Assembly (NCBI RefSeq): GCF_003123725.1
Contig: NZ_QETA01000005.1
Span: 62,001 to 126,000 of the forward strand
DNA length: 64,000 nucleotides
Reading direction: 5' to 3'
From: Corticimicrobacter populi
GTDB taxonomy: Bacteria > Pseudomonadota > Gammaproteobacteria > Burkholderiales > Burkholderiaceae_B
Below the pieces are notes generated by a model. The model saw only the letters and a list, made by a program, of their open reading frames with translations. It was not told where the DNA came from and did not search any database. Position numbers and translations under genes: made by a program. Shown piece by piece: positions 27,292-36,775 of the stretch. The stretch's first letter is position 1; each line of letters starts with the position of its first letter.

Positions 27292-27875
27292 AGCACACCC
27301 TTGGTCGATGGCACCACGCCTGCGCTGCGCGGGTCCAGTTCAAGTGCCATGCGCAGTGCGCGGCCACAGGCCTTGAACACGGTTTCGCACTGATGGTGGG
27401 CATTGATGCCGCGCAGATTGTCGATATGCAGCGTGATCTGGGCATGGTTGACCAGCCCTTGGAAGAATTCCTGCGTCAGGTCCACGTCGAAGTCGCCGAT
27501 GCGCGCACGGGTGAAGGGCACATGAAACTGCAGTCCGGGACGACCCGAGAAATCCACCACGACCCGCGACAGTGCTTCGTCGAGTGGTACATAGGCGTGG
27601 CCGTAGCGGCGGATGCCGGCCTTGTTGCCGACGGCCTGCGCAATGGCCTGTCCGAGCGTGATGCCGACATCCTCGACCGTGTGATGCGCGTCGATGTGCA
27701 GGTCGCCTTCGGCCTTGATATCCAGGTCGATCAGGCCATGGCGGGCGATCTGGTCCAGCATGTGGTCCAGGAAAGGCACGCCGGTGTCGAGCTTTTGCTG
27801 GCCGGTGCCGTCGAGGTTGATGGCGACCCGGATGCGGGTTTCGTTGGTATTGCGGGTGATTTCGGCTGTACGCAT
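27288..27875 (-). CDS. hisB: imidazoleglycerol-phosphate dehydratase (monofunctional)
   Basis: 195 residues, only the dehydratase half; the phosphatase domain fused in enterobacteria is absent. Metal-binding His/Glu motifs [11 protein letters not shown] and [11 protein letters not shown] are present. It is the first his gene in this run; hisG, hisD and hisC are not in the window. It lies 16 bases downstream of the SafE/TauE exporter gene. Confidence 0.95.
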   Translation of the reverse strand: MRTAEITRNTNETRIRVAINLDGTGQQKLDTGVPFLDHMLDQIARHGLIDLDIKAEGDLHIDAHHTVEDVGITLGQAIAQAVGNKAGIRRYGHAYVPLDEALSRVVVDFSGRPGLQFHVPFTRARIGDFDVDLTQEFFQGLVNHAQITLHIDNLRGINAHHQCETVFKACGRALRMALELDPRSAGVVPSTKGVL

Positions 27876-27891
27876 GGCAGTCGGGGAAAGG

Positions 27892-28698
27892 TCAGGATTT
27901 CAGGGCGGTCCAGATCATATAGCCGGCAAGCAGGAACAGCACATAGGCAAAAACCCGCTTGAGTTGTCGCACGTTGAGCTTGTGTGCGGTGCGTGCGCCC
28001 AGCGGTGCGGTCAGCATGCTGGAAACGACGACCGAGAACAGGCCGGGCAGGTAAACATAGCCCAGGCTGCCGGACGGCAGGTCGGGCAGGCCCCAACCAT
28101 TGTAGATATTGCTGAGCGTGCCGGACAGTGCGATCGGAAACCCCATCACGGCCGAGGTGCCGACGGCCTTGTGGATGGGCACGCCGCGCCACGTCAGGAA
28201 CGGCACGGTCACGAAGCCGCCGCCCGCGCCGACCAGACCGGACAGGGTGCCGATGCCGGTGCCAGCCGCAAACATGCCCGGAATGCCGGGGAGTGTGCCG
28301 GCCTGTTCTGGGGGCTTGCTCAACAGCATCTGCAGTGCCGATGCCGTCACGAAAATGCCGAAGAAGCCTGCCAGTACCCGGGTGTCCATCATGGCGGCCA
28401 GTGTGGGGCCGATCCAGGCACCGATCAGAATGCCGGGAATCAGCATGAATGCGGCCTTCCAGATCACGGACCCCTTGCGATGGTGCGCGTACACGCTGGA
28501 CATCGAGGTGAAAAGGATCGTGGTGAGCGACGTGGCGATCGCCATGTGCACCAGGTGGTCTGCCGGAAATTGCTGGACCGTGAAGATGAACGTGAAGAAA
28601 GGCACCAGCAGCATGCCGCCGCCAATGCCCAGCAGGCCCGCAGCAAAGCCCGTGAAGAGGCCTGTGCATACGAGCAGGAGAATGAGTTCGAGATGCAT
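27892..28698 (-). CDS. sulfite exporter TauE/SafE family protein
   Basis: 268-residue membrane protein with about eight helices and the duplicated glycine motifs of the TauE/SafE family ([14 protein letters not shown] and [15 protein letters not shown]). It is a putative exporter of sulfite or organosulfur anions; substrate unproven. Start ATG 28698 (MHLELILLL) begins the first helix; a 43-codon longer in-frame version reaching 28827 would overlap the divergent TetR gene and is rejected. It is divergent from the TetR gene and upstream of hisB. Confidence 0.82.
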   Translation of the reverse strand: MHLELILLLVCTGLFTGFAAGLLGIGGGMLLVPFFTFIFTVQQFPADHLVHMAIATSLTTILFTSMSSVYAHHRKGSVIWKAAFMLIPGILIGAWIGPTLAAMMDTRVLAGFFGIFVTASALQMLLSKPPEQAGTLPGIPGMFAAGTGIGTLSGLVGAGGGFVTVPFLTWRGVPIHKAVGTSAVMGFPIALSGTLSNIYNGWGLPDLPSGSLGYVYLPGLFSVVVSSMLTAPLGARTAHKLNVRQLKRVFAYVLFLLAGYMIWTALKS

Positions 28699-28799
28699 GG
28701 TAGGGATAAAGCGCAGTCCAGGCGCGTGCAGGAGTTGCCCGGCAACTGCCCAGTATGCCATTTTTTTCGGCAAGCGTGTGGGCATGAGGTTGACATGAA

Positions 28800-28813
28800 A
28801 CCGTCCAGTCGGT
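28800..28813. promoter_or_regulatory. possible TetR-type operator
   Basis: ACCG-6 bases-CGGT imperfect palindrome (ACCGTCCAGTCGGT) 13 bases before the TetR start and 102 bases before the exporter start. It resembles the ACCG/CGGT half-sites of several TetR operators; assignment is speculative. Confidence 0.3.
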
Positions 28814-28825
28814 ATCTTTCGGGCC

Positions 28826-29401
28826 ATGTCGATGGCTCATCACCGCAAGAAACAGCCGGGGATCGTGCGCAGGCAGTTGCTTGACCAGGCGGTCCGGGTG
28901 GCCGTTGAGGAAGGGCTCAGCAGCCTGACGCTCGATGCCGTGGCGCGCCAGGCAGGCGTCAGCAAGGGCGGCCTGCTGCATCATTTTCCCAGCAAGCGTG
29001 CCTTGCTCGAGGCCATGTGCGACGAGTTTCTCGTTCGCCTGGAGCGCAAGATTGCCAAGGCGATTGCCCGTGATCCCGAACCGCGCGGCCACTTTGTGCG
29101 GGCCTATCTGGAAGTCATGTCCAACCTCAAGGCCCGTGATCATGCCAAGCGCTGGGCGGTGCTGTCGGTCATGCTGTTTGCCGAACCACAACTGCGCGAG
29201 CGCTGGCAGCACTGGATCGAGGCCCGGTTGTCGGAGCATACGGCGACCGATTCGGCACTGACCGCCTGGGTCGTGCGGCTGGCGGCTGACGGGCTCTGGC
29301 TGTCCGATCTGGTCGAAGGCAAGCCTATCCGCTCGACCCAGTCCACCGACATGCGCGCCGCCATTCTGGACGAACTCAAGGCTATGACATACCGCATCTG
29401 A
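28826..29401 (+). CDS. TetR-family transcriptional regulator
   Basis: 191 residues. The N-terminal TetR DNA-binding domain (about 12-60) has LTLDAVARQAGVSKGGLLHHFPSKRALL split over the usual helix-turn-helix; a helical ligand-binding domain follows with a C-terminal TetR_C-like segment. Starts ATG 28826 or 28832. It is divergent from the SafE/TauE exporter, which is its most likely target, and is followed by nspC after 44 bases. Confidence 0.87.
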   Translation: MSMAHHRKKQPGIVRRQLLDQAVRVAVEEGLSSLTLDAVARQAGVSKGGLLHHFPSKRALLEAMCDEFLVRLERKIAKAIARDPEPRGHFVRAYLEVMSNLKARDHAKRWAVLSVMLFAEPQLRERWQHWIEARLSEHTATDSALTAWVVRLAADGLWLSDLVEGKPIRSTQSTDMRAAILDELKAMTYRI

Positions 29402-29445
29402 CTGCGGTATGTCATGGCTGGATTACCCTGAGGATCAAATACCCG

Positions 29446-30564
29446 ATGCCCATTCTGCATTCTTCCGACCTGCAGACACCCTGCTACCTGATCGACGAAC
29501 AGCGGCTGCTGCGTAACCTCGACAAGATGCGCTGGCTGCGTGAGCAGTCCGGTGCCCGTGTGTTGTTGGCGCTCAAGTGTTTTGCCACCTGGTCGGCGTT
29601 CGACCTGATGTCGCAGTATATGGATGGCACGACGTCGTCGTCGCTGTACGAGGTGCGTCTGGGCCGCGAGAAATTCGGTGGCGAGACGCATGCCTACAGC
29701 GTTGCCTACGCGGACCATGAGATCGATGCCGTGGTGGCTTGCGCCGACAAGATCATTTTCAACAGCATCGGCCAACTGCAGCGGTTCGAGCAGGCTTCGC
29801 GCCACGTAATGCGTGGCCTGAGGCTCAATCCCCAGGTCAGCAACTCTCCGTATGTACTGGCAGACCCGGCTCGCCAGCACAGTCGGCTGGGTGAGGCGGA
29901 TCCGGTCAGGGTTGAGGAGGTCATGCACCTGGTGTCGGGTTTCATGATCCACAACAACTGCGAAAACCGTGACTTTGCGCTGTTTGCCGAGATGCTCGAT
30001 GGCATCGAGGCGCGTTTCGGGCATCTGCTGTCACGCGTGCAATGGGTCAGCCTGGGCGGGGGCATTCACTTTACCGGCGATGGCTACGATCTGGAGGCGT
30101 TTGCGGCAAGGTTGCGGGCATTTGCCGAAAAATATGGCGTGCAGGTCTATCTTGAACCGGGCGAGGCGGCCATTACCGGTGCCGCGACGCTGGAGGTGTC
30201 GGTGCTGGATGTGCTGCACAACGGCAAGGATCTGGCCATCGTGGACAGTTCCATCGAGGCCCATATGCTGGATCTGCTGATCTATCGCCTGCCGGCCCGT
30301 ATCGAGCCTGATCGTGGCGACCATCGCTACATGGTGTGTGGCAAATCCTGCCTGGCGGGCGATATCTTCGGTGAGTTCTCTTTCGAACAGCCATTGCGGG
30401 TCGGGGATCGCATCTCGATTCAGGATGCTGCCGGCTACACCATGGTCAAGAAAAACTGGTTCAACGGTGTGAATATGCCGTCCATTGCAATCCGCCGGCT
30501 CGACGGCAGGATTGATCCGATCAAATCATTTTCGTATGAAGACTATGTTGAGAGCCTTTCCTGA
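29446..30564 (+). CDS. nspC: carboxynorspermidine decarboxylase
   Basis: 372-residue PLP enzyme of the alanine-racemase-fold decarboxylases. The PLP lysine is Lys44 in LLALKCFATW; other motifs are TSSSLYEVRLGREKFGGE and the C-terminal CGKSCLAGD with the catalytic Cys. It decarboxylates carboxynorspermidine or carboxyspermidine to norspermidine/spermidine. It lies directly before the matching dehydrogenase gene, 38 bases apart, supporting a complete two-step alternative spermidine route. Confidence 0.92.
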   Translation: MPILHSSDLQTPCYLIDEQRLLRNLDKMRWLREQSGARVLLALKCFATWSAFDLMSQYMDGTTSSSLYEVRLGREKFGGETHAYSVAYADHEIDAVVACADKIIFNSIGQLQRFEQASRHVMRGLRLNPQVSNSPYVLADPARQHSRLGEADPVRVEEVMHLVSGFMIHNNCENRDFALFAEMLDGIEARFGHLLSRVQWVSLGGGIHFTGDGYDLEAFAARLRAFAEKYGVQVYLEPGEAAITGAATLEVSVLDVLHNGKDLAIVDSSIEAHMLDLLIYRLPARIEPDRGDHRYMVCGKSCLAGDIFGEFSFEQPLRVGDRISIQDAAGYTMVKKNWFNGVNMPSIAIRRLDGRIDPIKSFSYEDYVESLS

Positions 30565-30602
30565 GTAAGGCGTAATTTTTTCTATGGGGGGTGAGTGGCG
30601 AA

Positions 30603-31838
30603 ATGAAAAGGAACGTTCTGGTCATCGGTGCAGGTGGCGTCGGTCAGGTAGTGGTACACAAATGCGCGCAGCATAATGATGTCCTCGGGGATATCCATGT
30701 TGCGTCCCGCAATGTCCGGAAATGCCGGGAGATCATCGATAGCGTGCATCACAAGCATGCCATGAAGGTTCCTGGTGTACTTGAGCCGCATGCGCTCGAT
30801 GCCATGGATGTGGATGCCACCAAAGCCCTGATTCGCAGCACGGGTGCCCAGATCGTTATCAATGTCGGTCACGCCTTTGTCAACATGAGCGTGCTGCAGG
30901 CCTGCATCGAGACAGGTGCGGCTTATCTCGATACGGCCATTCATGAGGATGCCGACAAGATCTGCGAGGCACCGCCCTGGTACGCCAATCATGAGTGGAA
31001 GCGTCGTGATGCCTGCGAACAGCAGGGCGTGACGGCCGTGCTGGGAATCGGTTTCGATCCGGGCGTGGTCAATGCCTATGCGGCCCTGGCCTGCCAGGCG
31101 TATTTCGATGAGGTCGATTCCATCGACATCATTGATGTCAATGCCGGCAGCCATGGCCGTTATTTCGCCACCAACTTCAATCCGGAAATCAATTTCCGCG
31201 AGTTCACCGGCCGTGCCTGGACCTGGCAGGATCGCCAGTGGGTGCAGAATGCCATGTTCGAGGTGCAGCGTACCGATGATCTGCCCGTTGTGGGGCAGCA
31301 GACGACCTACCTGACCGGCCACGACGAATTGCACTCCCTGTCGCAGAACCTGGATGTGCCCAATATCCGATTCTGGATGGGCTTTGGTGAACATTACATC
31401 AACGTATTTACCGTGCTGAATAATCTGGGACTGCTGTCCGAAAAGCCGGTATGGCTGGATTCCGGGCAGGAAGTGGTGCCGTTGCAGGTGGTCAAGGCCA
31501 TTCTGCCCGATCCCGCTTCGCTGGCCCCTGCTTACCAGGGCAAGACCTGTATTGGTGATCTGGTCAGAGGGCGCAAGGATGGCCAGGCGCGGGAGGTCTT
31601 TATCTACAACATCAGCGACCATGCCGATGCCTATGCCGAGGTGGGCAGTCAGGCGATTTCGTATACGGCGGGCGTACCGGTGGTTGCCGCGGCGCTGCTG
31701 GTTGCGCAGGGCGAGTGGGATGTGCGGCGGATGGTCAATGTGGAAGAGCTGCCGGCCATGCCGCTGATCCGGCTGATGAATGGCATGGGCTTGCCGAGCC
31801 GCATTCGCGAAGGCAGCGCAGACCGCTTGCTGGACTGA
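30603..31838 (+). CDS. carboxynorspermidine synthase / saccharopine dehydrogenase family
   Basis: 411-residue NAD(P)-dependent reductase with the N-terminal Rossmann motif VLVIGAGGVGQVV and the Lys1/saccharopine-dehydrogenase C-terminal domain. Next to nspC this family condenses aspartate semialdehyde with putrescine or diaminopropane. ATG 30603 is chosen, with GGTGAG at 30590-30595 giving good spacing; GTG 30591 overlaps that ribosome site. It is convergent with the TRIC-type gene. Confidence 0.9.
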   Translation: MKRNVLVIGAGGVGQVVVHKCAQHNDVLGDIHVASRNVRKCREIIDSVHHKHAMKVPGVLEPHALDAMDVDATKALIRSTGAQIVINVGHAFVNMSVLQACIETGAAYLDTAIHEDADKICEAPPWYANHEWKRRDACEQQGVTAVLGIGFDPGVVNAYAALACQAYFDEVDSIDIIDVNAGSHGRYFATNFNPEINFREFTGRAWTWQDRQWVQNAMFEVQRTDDLPVVGQQTTYLTGHDELHSLSQNLDVPNIRFWMGFGEHYINVFTVLNNLGLLSEKPVWLDSGQEVVPLQVVKAILPDPASLAPAYQGKTCIGDLVRGRKDGQAREVFIYNISDHADAYAEVGSQAISYTAGVPVVAAALLVAQGEWDVRRMVNVEELPAMPLIRLMNGMGLPSRIREGSADRLLD

Positions 31839-31897
31839 CAGGGATATTCAAGGAACAGCAAAGGGGGGCAGGCCGGCCCCTCCTGGCACCGGGCGTG

Positions 31898-32515
31898 TCA
31901 GTGCACGTCCCGGGAATAAATGAACTTGGGCATGCTCCAGTTGAAGCGCAGGGCCAGCAGGCGCAGCAGCAGTCCTGACAGCAGCGAGACGACCATGACA
32001 ATGTTGTGGTCGAATCCCAGTTGCAGGCCGCTCACATACATGATGCCGGTCAGCACGGAGACCGTTGCATAGAGTTCGCTGCGAAACAGCAGCGGGATAT
32101 CGTTGCAGAGCACATCGCGCAGCACGCCGCCCACGCAGCCGGTGATCATGCCGGAAGCGATCACGATGACGAAGGGCAGTTCCATTTCCAGTGCCACATT
32201 GCAGCCGATCACGGTAAAGACCACCAGGCCGATGGCATCGAGCAGCAGGAACAGTTTGTGCAGGTGGTGCATGAAGCGCGCCAGCGCGATGGTCAGCAGC
32301 GCGGCACCCCCGGTCAGCAGCAGATAGTTGGGATGGGCGACCCAGGTCAAGGGGTAGTGACCCAGCACGATGTCGCGCGCCGAGCCGCCACCCAGTGCCG
32401 TGATGCACCCCAGCAGGCAGACGCCGACCCAGTCCATGCTGCGACGACCGGCCGCCAGTGCGGCAGTCACCGCTTCGGCGACGATGGCGATCAGATACAG
32501 AATGTAGAGCAGCAT
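31898..32515 (-). CDS. TRIC / YadS-type (UPF0126) membrane protein
   Basis: 205 residues with about seven membrane helices and two copies of the family's Gly-Gly-x-x-Arg-Asp signature (GGGSARDIVLG and GCVGGVLRDVL). Prokaryotic members form trimeric cation channels related to TRIC; others have been linked to glycine uptake. The start at ATG 32515 leads straight into the first helix; a longer in-frame version to 32722 adds a non-hydrophobic run. It is divergent from the DUF481 gene over about 230 bases with no other gene. Confidence 0.85.
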   Translation of the reverse strand: MLLYILYLIAIVAEAVTAALAAGRRSMDWVGVCLLGCITALGGGSARDIVLGHYPLTWVAHPNYLLLTGGAALLTIALARFMHHLHKLFLLLDAIGLVVFTVIGCNVALEMELPFVIVIASGMITGCVGGVLRDVLCNDIPLLFRSELYATVSVLTGIMYVSGLQLGFDHNIVMVVSLLSGLLLRLLALRFNWSMPKFIYSRDVH

Positions 32516-32749
32516 GGGGCAGCCTGGCAGGAGTAGAATCCGGGAAAACCCGTATGCTAATGCAGAATGTGCTTCCGCAGAAGCTGTGTGCCCGTTATCG
32601 GAACACTGATGTCGCCACTCGCAGCAATCCTGCCTCAGACTCAGGGTGGTGACTGTCTCCAGGCAGGGATTGCTTACATTAATCCGGTTCCGGAGCATTG
32701 CCGTTTGGCGATACGATTTCAATTTTCATTTGTCGAAGGCAAGACCACG

Positions 32750-33772
32750 ATGCATCCCGTCGTTTCCCGTACCGTCAGGCTGATGGTTGCATGTGCTGCA
32801 CTGGCATGGACGCAGGCGCAGGCCGATACGGTCGTACTGTCCAATGGAGATCGGTTGACGGGGCGCGTCTTGTTGATGGATGCAGGAAAACTGGTGCTGG
32901 AAACCGGTTATGCGGGCGAGGTGACCATCAAGTGGGATCAGGTTGCTCAACTCGAAACCGATGATCCCATGGCCCTGCGTATGCCTGGGCTGCCGGTTGA
33001 TTATGAAGCTCGCCTGGAACCGACCGATGAGCCCGGCATGGCGCAATCGGTCGAAGGCTGGAAAAAATACGAAGTCGCGCTGGGTGATATCGAACGCATC
33101 GTCAGGCCTCATCCTCTGCTGGGCGACTGGTCGCTGGATGGTTCCTTCGATCTTGCAGGCAACATCACGCGCGCGGCCAACGATACCAAGGACATGCTGT
33201 TTGCGCTCGATACCCAGGCCCGGCACGGCTGGTGGCGGCACAACCTCAAGCTGGACTATGCCCGCAAGGAACAGGACGATGTCGTCAGAACGCATAATTA
33301 CGGTGGTCGCTATGCGCTCGATCGCTTCCTGTCGGAAAAGATGTTCGTGCAGGGGCGCGTCCGCTACAACAAGGACTATATCGAAAACCTGACGCACCAG
33401 ACCCAGTTCGGCGTGGGGCCCGGCTATCAGTTCTGGGACAATGAGCTGGGGGCCTTCTCGCTGTCCGGTCTGTTGGCACATACGCGTTACCGCTATCGCA
33501 ACGATGGCGATGCCGAATTCCAAGCGTTGGGTGTCGGCTGGAACTATACGCGCTACTTCGGTGGCCGCCAGTGGCAACTGTTTACCAATGGCGACGCCTA
33601 CCGGCCGCTGGGCAACGATGCCAACTACAGCCTGAATGCCGAACTGGGCATGCGCTACAACGTCACCAACTGGGCTTCGCTGTATACCAAAGTGTCACAG
33701 CATACGGTGTCGGGTGCGGTCGAGGATCTCAATGAAACCCGCTATTCGATGGGGCTGGGTGTGACATGGTGA
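32750..33772 (+). CDS. DUF481 (YdiY-like) outer-membrane protein
   Basis: 340 residues. A signal peptide (cleavage near QAQA-DT, about 25), an N-terminal segment with TVVLSNGDRLTGRVL that looks like a small beta domain, then a DUF481 region (about 120-340) with alternating aromatic/polar strands and a C-terminal Trp (VTW), as expected for an outer-membrane beta-barrel. E. coli YdiY is described as salt-induced; no transport role is proven. Its stop overlaps the start of the DUF4153 gene by 7 bases. Confidence 0.82.
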   Translation: MHPVVSRTVRLMVACAALAWTQAQADTVVLSNGDRLTGRVLLMDAGKLVLETGYAGEVTIKWDQVAQLETDDPMALRMPGLPVDYEARLEPTDEPGMAQSVEGWKKYEVALGDIERIVRPHPLLGDWSLDGSFDLAGNITRAANDTKDMLFALDTQARHGWWRHNLKLDYARKEQDDVVRTHNYGGRYALDRFLSEKMFVQGRVRYNKDYIENLTHQTQFGVGPGYQFWDNELGAFSLSGLLAHTRYRYRNDGDAEFQALGVGWNYTRYFGGRQWQLFTNGDAYRPLGNDANYSLNAELGMRYNVTNWASLYTKVSQHTVSGAVEDLNETRYSMGLGVTW

Positions 33773-35565
33773 TGGCCGATACACAGGCCGTACCGGTCAT
33801 GCGCGAGACTGGCAACCCACCGTGGCTGCTGTTTGGCCTGGCAGGCCTGCTGCAGGGACTGCTGCTGTGGCTCCTGTTCGATGGCAGTGCATGGTTGCGG
33901 GAGGTGTTGTCCCCCAGCCTGTTCGTTGCCCTGCTCAATGTTGTGCTGGCGGTGCCCTTGAGCCTGTACCTGACCCAGGACATTCCCGGTCTGAGTGGCC
34001 GGCGGCGCACCGGCATCGTGGTCGGCATGGCGCTCCTGCTGGCTCTGCTGGGCGCGCACGCTGGCTGGGTGAATGACAGGGACGTGATCTACCATCGATT
34101 CGAATCGTATCTGTCCAATGGGCTGCTCTACGCCATCCTGGGCTTTACGCTGATTCCCCTGCTGGCGCATGTGCACTGGCAGGGGCGCGTGCCACGCTGG
34201 TCGTATGCCGCACTGTTTGAAACGGCCTGGCGAAATGGCCTGATGACAGTGCTTGCAGCGATACTGACGGGTATTTTCTGGGGGGTCTTCGGGGCCGGGA
34301 TGGGCTTGCTGGGGATACTGGGGCTGAAGGATCTGGTGCAGCACGTCTTCGAAGGCTATGTCGTCTGGCCCCTGACCATGATGGCATTTGGCTGCGCAAT
34401 CGCCCTGCTGCTGGCACGCAGCCAGGTGCTGGTCACGCTACGCCGCTTCTGGCTGTCGCTCAATCAGGTGTTCCTGCCATTGCTGCTGCTGTTGGCGGCG
34501 GTATGGGCAGTGGCAATGCTGTTTACGGGCATCACCCCTTTGCTGGAGACCAACAAGGCCGCGCTCTTCATGCTGTGGTTCATCGCGCTGGCCGTGCATT
34601 TCGTCAATACGGCCTGGCAGGATGGGGAGGGCGAAGCGCCTTTTCGCCGCAGCTTGCGGAACGTCATGGGCTGGCTCTGGCTGATCCTGGTTCTGGCCGC
34701 AGCCCTGGCCGCCTGGGCGCTGTATCTGCGCATCGATCAGCATGGCTGGACGCGTGATCGCATCTGGGCGGCATTGGTACTGCTGCTTGCTGTGGTCTAT
34801 GTGGCGGGGTATGCCGCCAGCCTGTGGCAGCGTGGCAGACGCTGGTTCTGGAGCGTGGCTCAGACCAACATCGTGGCCGCGTTGCTGATGTGTGTCGCAT
34901 TGGTGCTGCTGTTGTCACCGCTGCTGGATCCTTCTCGTATTGCGGTCAATAGTCAGGTTGCCCGACTGGAGCGTGGCGAGGTCAAGCCCGATGAATTCGA
35001 CTTCTACATGCTGCTGGAACAAAGCGGTCGCTATGGGCAGCAGGCGCTGACGCAACTGGCCGAGCTTTCCGGCTCCCCGGCTAAAGAGGAAATCGCCAGG
35101 CTGGCACGCAAAATGCAGGTCAATCGTGGCCTGACCGCAGTCGAGGATCTACCTGTTCGTACGGATGAGGAGATGCTGGCAGCCCTGAAGATTCTGCCGG
35201 GACCCGCGGCCATGCCGCCTGGCGCGCCCGAAGGGCTGATTGCTGCATTGCGTGCCCTGTCGGATACGCGTACGGAGCAGGCTTGCCTGGACGGTCGCGA
35301 GGAATGCTTGCTCTGGCCTGCGGATCTCAATGGCGATGGCCGTACCGATTTGATGCTGATTGTCGATCAGAAGCACTGGGGGCAGGTCACGATATTCAGT
35401 CAGGACGTCGAGAGCAAACGGTGGCAGGCCGTCGCCGAGGGAATCGAGGTCAATGCGCCGTGGCTGGAGGGCATGCGTGAGGGTCAGGCCCGTGTCGTGC
35501 CTTCACCCTGGCATAACATCGAGGTGGAAGGCCGGGTAATGCGCTTGCGCAGTATCGACCCCTGA
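33766..35565 (+). CDS. DUF4153 polytopic membrane protein with soluble C-terminal domain
   Basis: 599 residues. Residues about 15-400 hold about ten membrane helices matching DUF4153. The C-terminal 200 residues are soluble and contain DLNGDGRTD (about 520-528), the acidic calcium-loop pattern seen in FG-GAP/VCBS repeats, with two Cys nearby (about 507 and 514). Start is ATG 33766 or ATG 33772 (MVM at the N-terminus); it overlaps the DUF481 stop, so the two are translationally coupled. Function is unknown; an envelope role is inferred from the partner. Confidence 0.78.
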   Translation: MVMADTQAVPVMRETGNPPWLLFGLAGLLQGLLLWLLFDGSAWLREVLSPSLFVALLNVVLAVPLSLYLTQDIPGLSGRRRTGIVVGMALLLALLGAHAGWVNDRDVIYHRFESYLSNGLLYAILGFTLIPLLAHVHWQGRVPRWSYAALFETAWRNGLMTVLAAILTGIFWGVFGAGMGLLGILGLKDLVQHVFEGYVVWPLTMMAFGCAIALLLARSQVLVTLRRFWLSLNQVFLPLLLLLAAVWAVAMLFTGITPLLETNKAALFMLWFIALAVHFVNTAWQDGEGEAPFRRSLRNVMGWLWLILVLAAALAAWALYLRIDQHGWTRDRIWAALVLLLAVVYVAGYAASLWQRGRRWFWSVAQTNIVAALLMCVALVLLLSPLLDPSRIAVNSQVARLERGEVKPDEFDFYMLLEQSGRYGQQALTQLAELSGSPAKEEIARLARKMQVNRGLTAVEDLPVRTDEEMLAALKILPGPAAMPPGAPEGLIAALRALSDTRTEQACLDGREECLLWPADLNGDGRTDLMLIVDQKHWGQVTIFSQDVESKRWQAVAEGIEVNAPWLEGMREGQARVVPSPWHNIEVEGRVMRLRSIDP

Positions 35566-35686
35566 CACCTGGACATTGCGGCATCGCGACTACATCACCA
35601 CAAACGGCAGGACGATTCCACCCGAAAGGGCGTGGTGGGTGCGCTGCGATATACTGGTTTGTTACCAGTCTACAGCATGATTCGCC

Positions 35687-36745
35687 ATGAAAATCCTCGT
35701 CACCGGCGGTGCCGGCTTTATCGGTTCTGCCGTGGTGCGTCATCTGATCGGTCGTACGGATCACAGTGTCGTCAATCTCGACAAGCTCACGTATGCCGGC
35801 AACCTGGCTTCACTGGCCGATGCTCGCACCGATGTGCGGCATGCCTTCGAGCAGGTTGATATCTGTGATCGGGTAGAGGTCGATCGGGTCCTGCGCGAGC
35901 ATCAGCCGGACGGCATCATGCACCTGGCTGCGGAATCACACGTGGATCGTTCCATCGATGGTCCCGGTGCATTCATCCAGACCAATCTGGTCGGTACGTA
36001 TACGCTGTTGGAGGCGGCCCGCGCATATTGGTCGGGCCTGGCACCGGCGCGCAAGGCTGCGTTCAGATTCCATCACATCTCGACTGACGAGGTCTATGGC
36101 GATCTCGGAGAAGGCTCGGCCTCGCTGTTCACCGAAGAAACCGCTTACGATCCCAGCTCTCCTTATTCTGCCAGCAAGGCTGGATCGGATCATCTGGTGC
36201 GCGCCTGGCGCCGCACCTACGGCCTGCCGACCCTGATCACCAATTGCTCCAACAATTATGGTCCTTACCATTTCCCGGAAAAGCTGATTCCGCTGATGAT
36301 CCTCAATGCCCTGGAGGGCAAGCCCCTGCCGGTCTACGGGCAGGGAGGGCAAGTCAGGGACTGGCTGTACGTGGAAGATCATGCGCGGGCATTGTGTACC
36401 GTTTTCATGCATGGCGAACCCGGTGCGACCTACAACATCGGCGGCCACAATGAGCAGCGCAATATCGATGTCGTGCGGACGCTGTGTGCCTTGCTGGATG
36501 AATTGCATCCTGACTCACCCGTGGTACCGCATGCCCGATTGATCACGCATGTTCAGGATCGACCCGGCCATGACCTGCGCTATGCGATTGATGCCGGCAG
36601 GATCGAGCGTGAGCTGGGCTGGCGGCCGCAGGAAACCTTCGAGTCCGGGCTGCGCAAGACGGTTCAGTGGTACCTGGACAACCTCGACTGGTGTCGCAGT
36701 GTGCAGGATGGCAGCTACCGGCGTGAACGCCTGGGCATGGCCTGA
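35687..36745 (+). CDS. rfbB: dTDP-glucose 4,6-dehydratase
   Basis: 352-residue short-chain dehydrogenase converting dTDP-glucose to dTDP-4-keto-6-deoxyglucose for rhamnose and related sugars. Motifs: NAD-binding [11 protein letters not shown] at the N-terminus, catalytic [10 protein letters not shown] (YxxxK), STDEVYGDL with the active-site Asp-Glu, and [17 protein letters not shown]. The usual partners rfbA, rfbC and rfbD are not adjacent: the next gene is a convergent signalling gene. 121 bases upstream hold no gene. Confidence 0.94.
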   Translation: MKILVTGGAGFIGSAVVRHLIGRTDHSVVNLDKLTYAGNLASLADARTDVRHAFEQVDICDRVEVDRVLREHQPDGIMHLAAESHVDRSIDGPGAFIQTNLVGTYTLLEAARAYWSGLAPARKAAFRFHHISTDEVYGDLGEGSASLFTEETAYDPSSPYSASKAGSDHLVRAWRRTYGLPTLITNCSNNYGPYHFPEKLIPLMILNALEGKPLPVYGQGGQVRDWLYVEDHARALCTVFMHGEPGATYNIGGHNEQRNIDVVRTLCALLDELHPDSPVVPHARLITHVQDRPGHDLRYAIDAGRIERELGWRPQETFESGLRKTVQWYLDNLDWCRSVQDGSYRRERLGMA

Positions 36746-36748
36746 ACT

Positions 36749-36770
36749 CACGGGGGCGCGGCCACCCGTG
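36749..36770. terminator. weak hairpin between rfbB and the convergent EAL gene
   Basis: CACGGG / CCCGTG stem around a 10-base GC-rich loop, without a T tract. It could act as a weak bidirectional terminator. Confidence 0.3.
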
Positions 36771-36775
36771 CCTCT

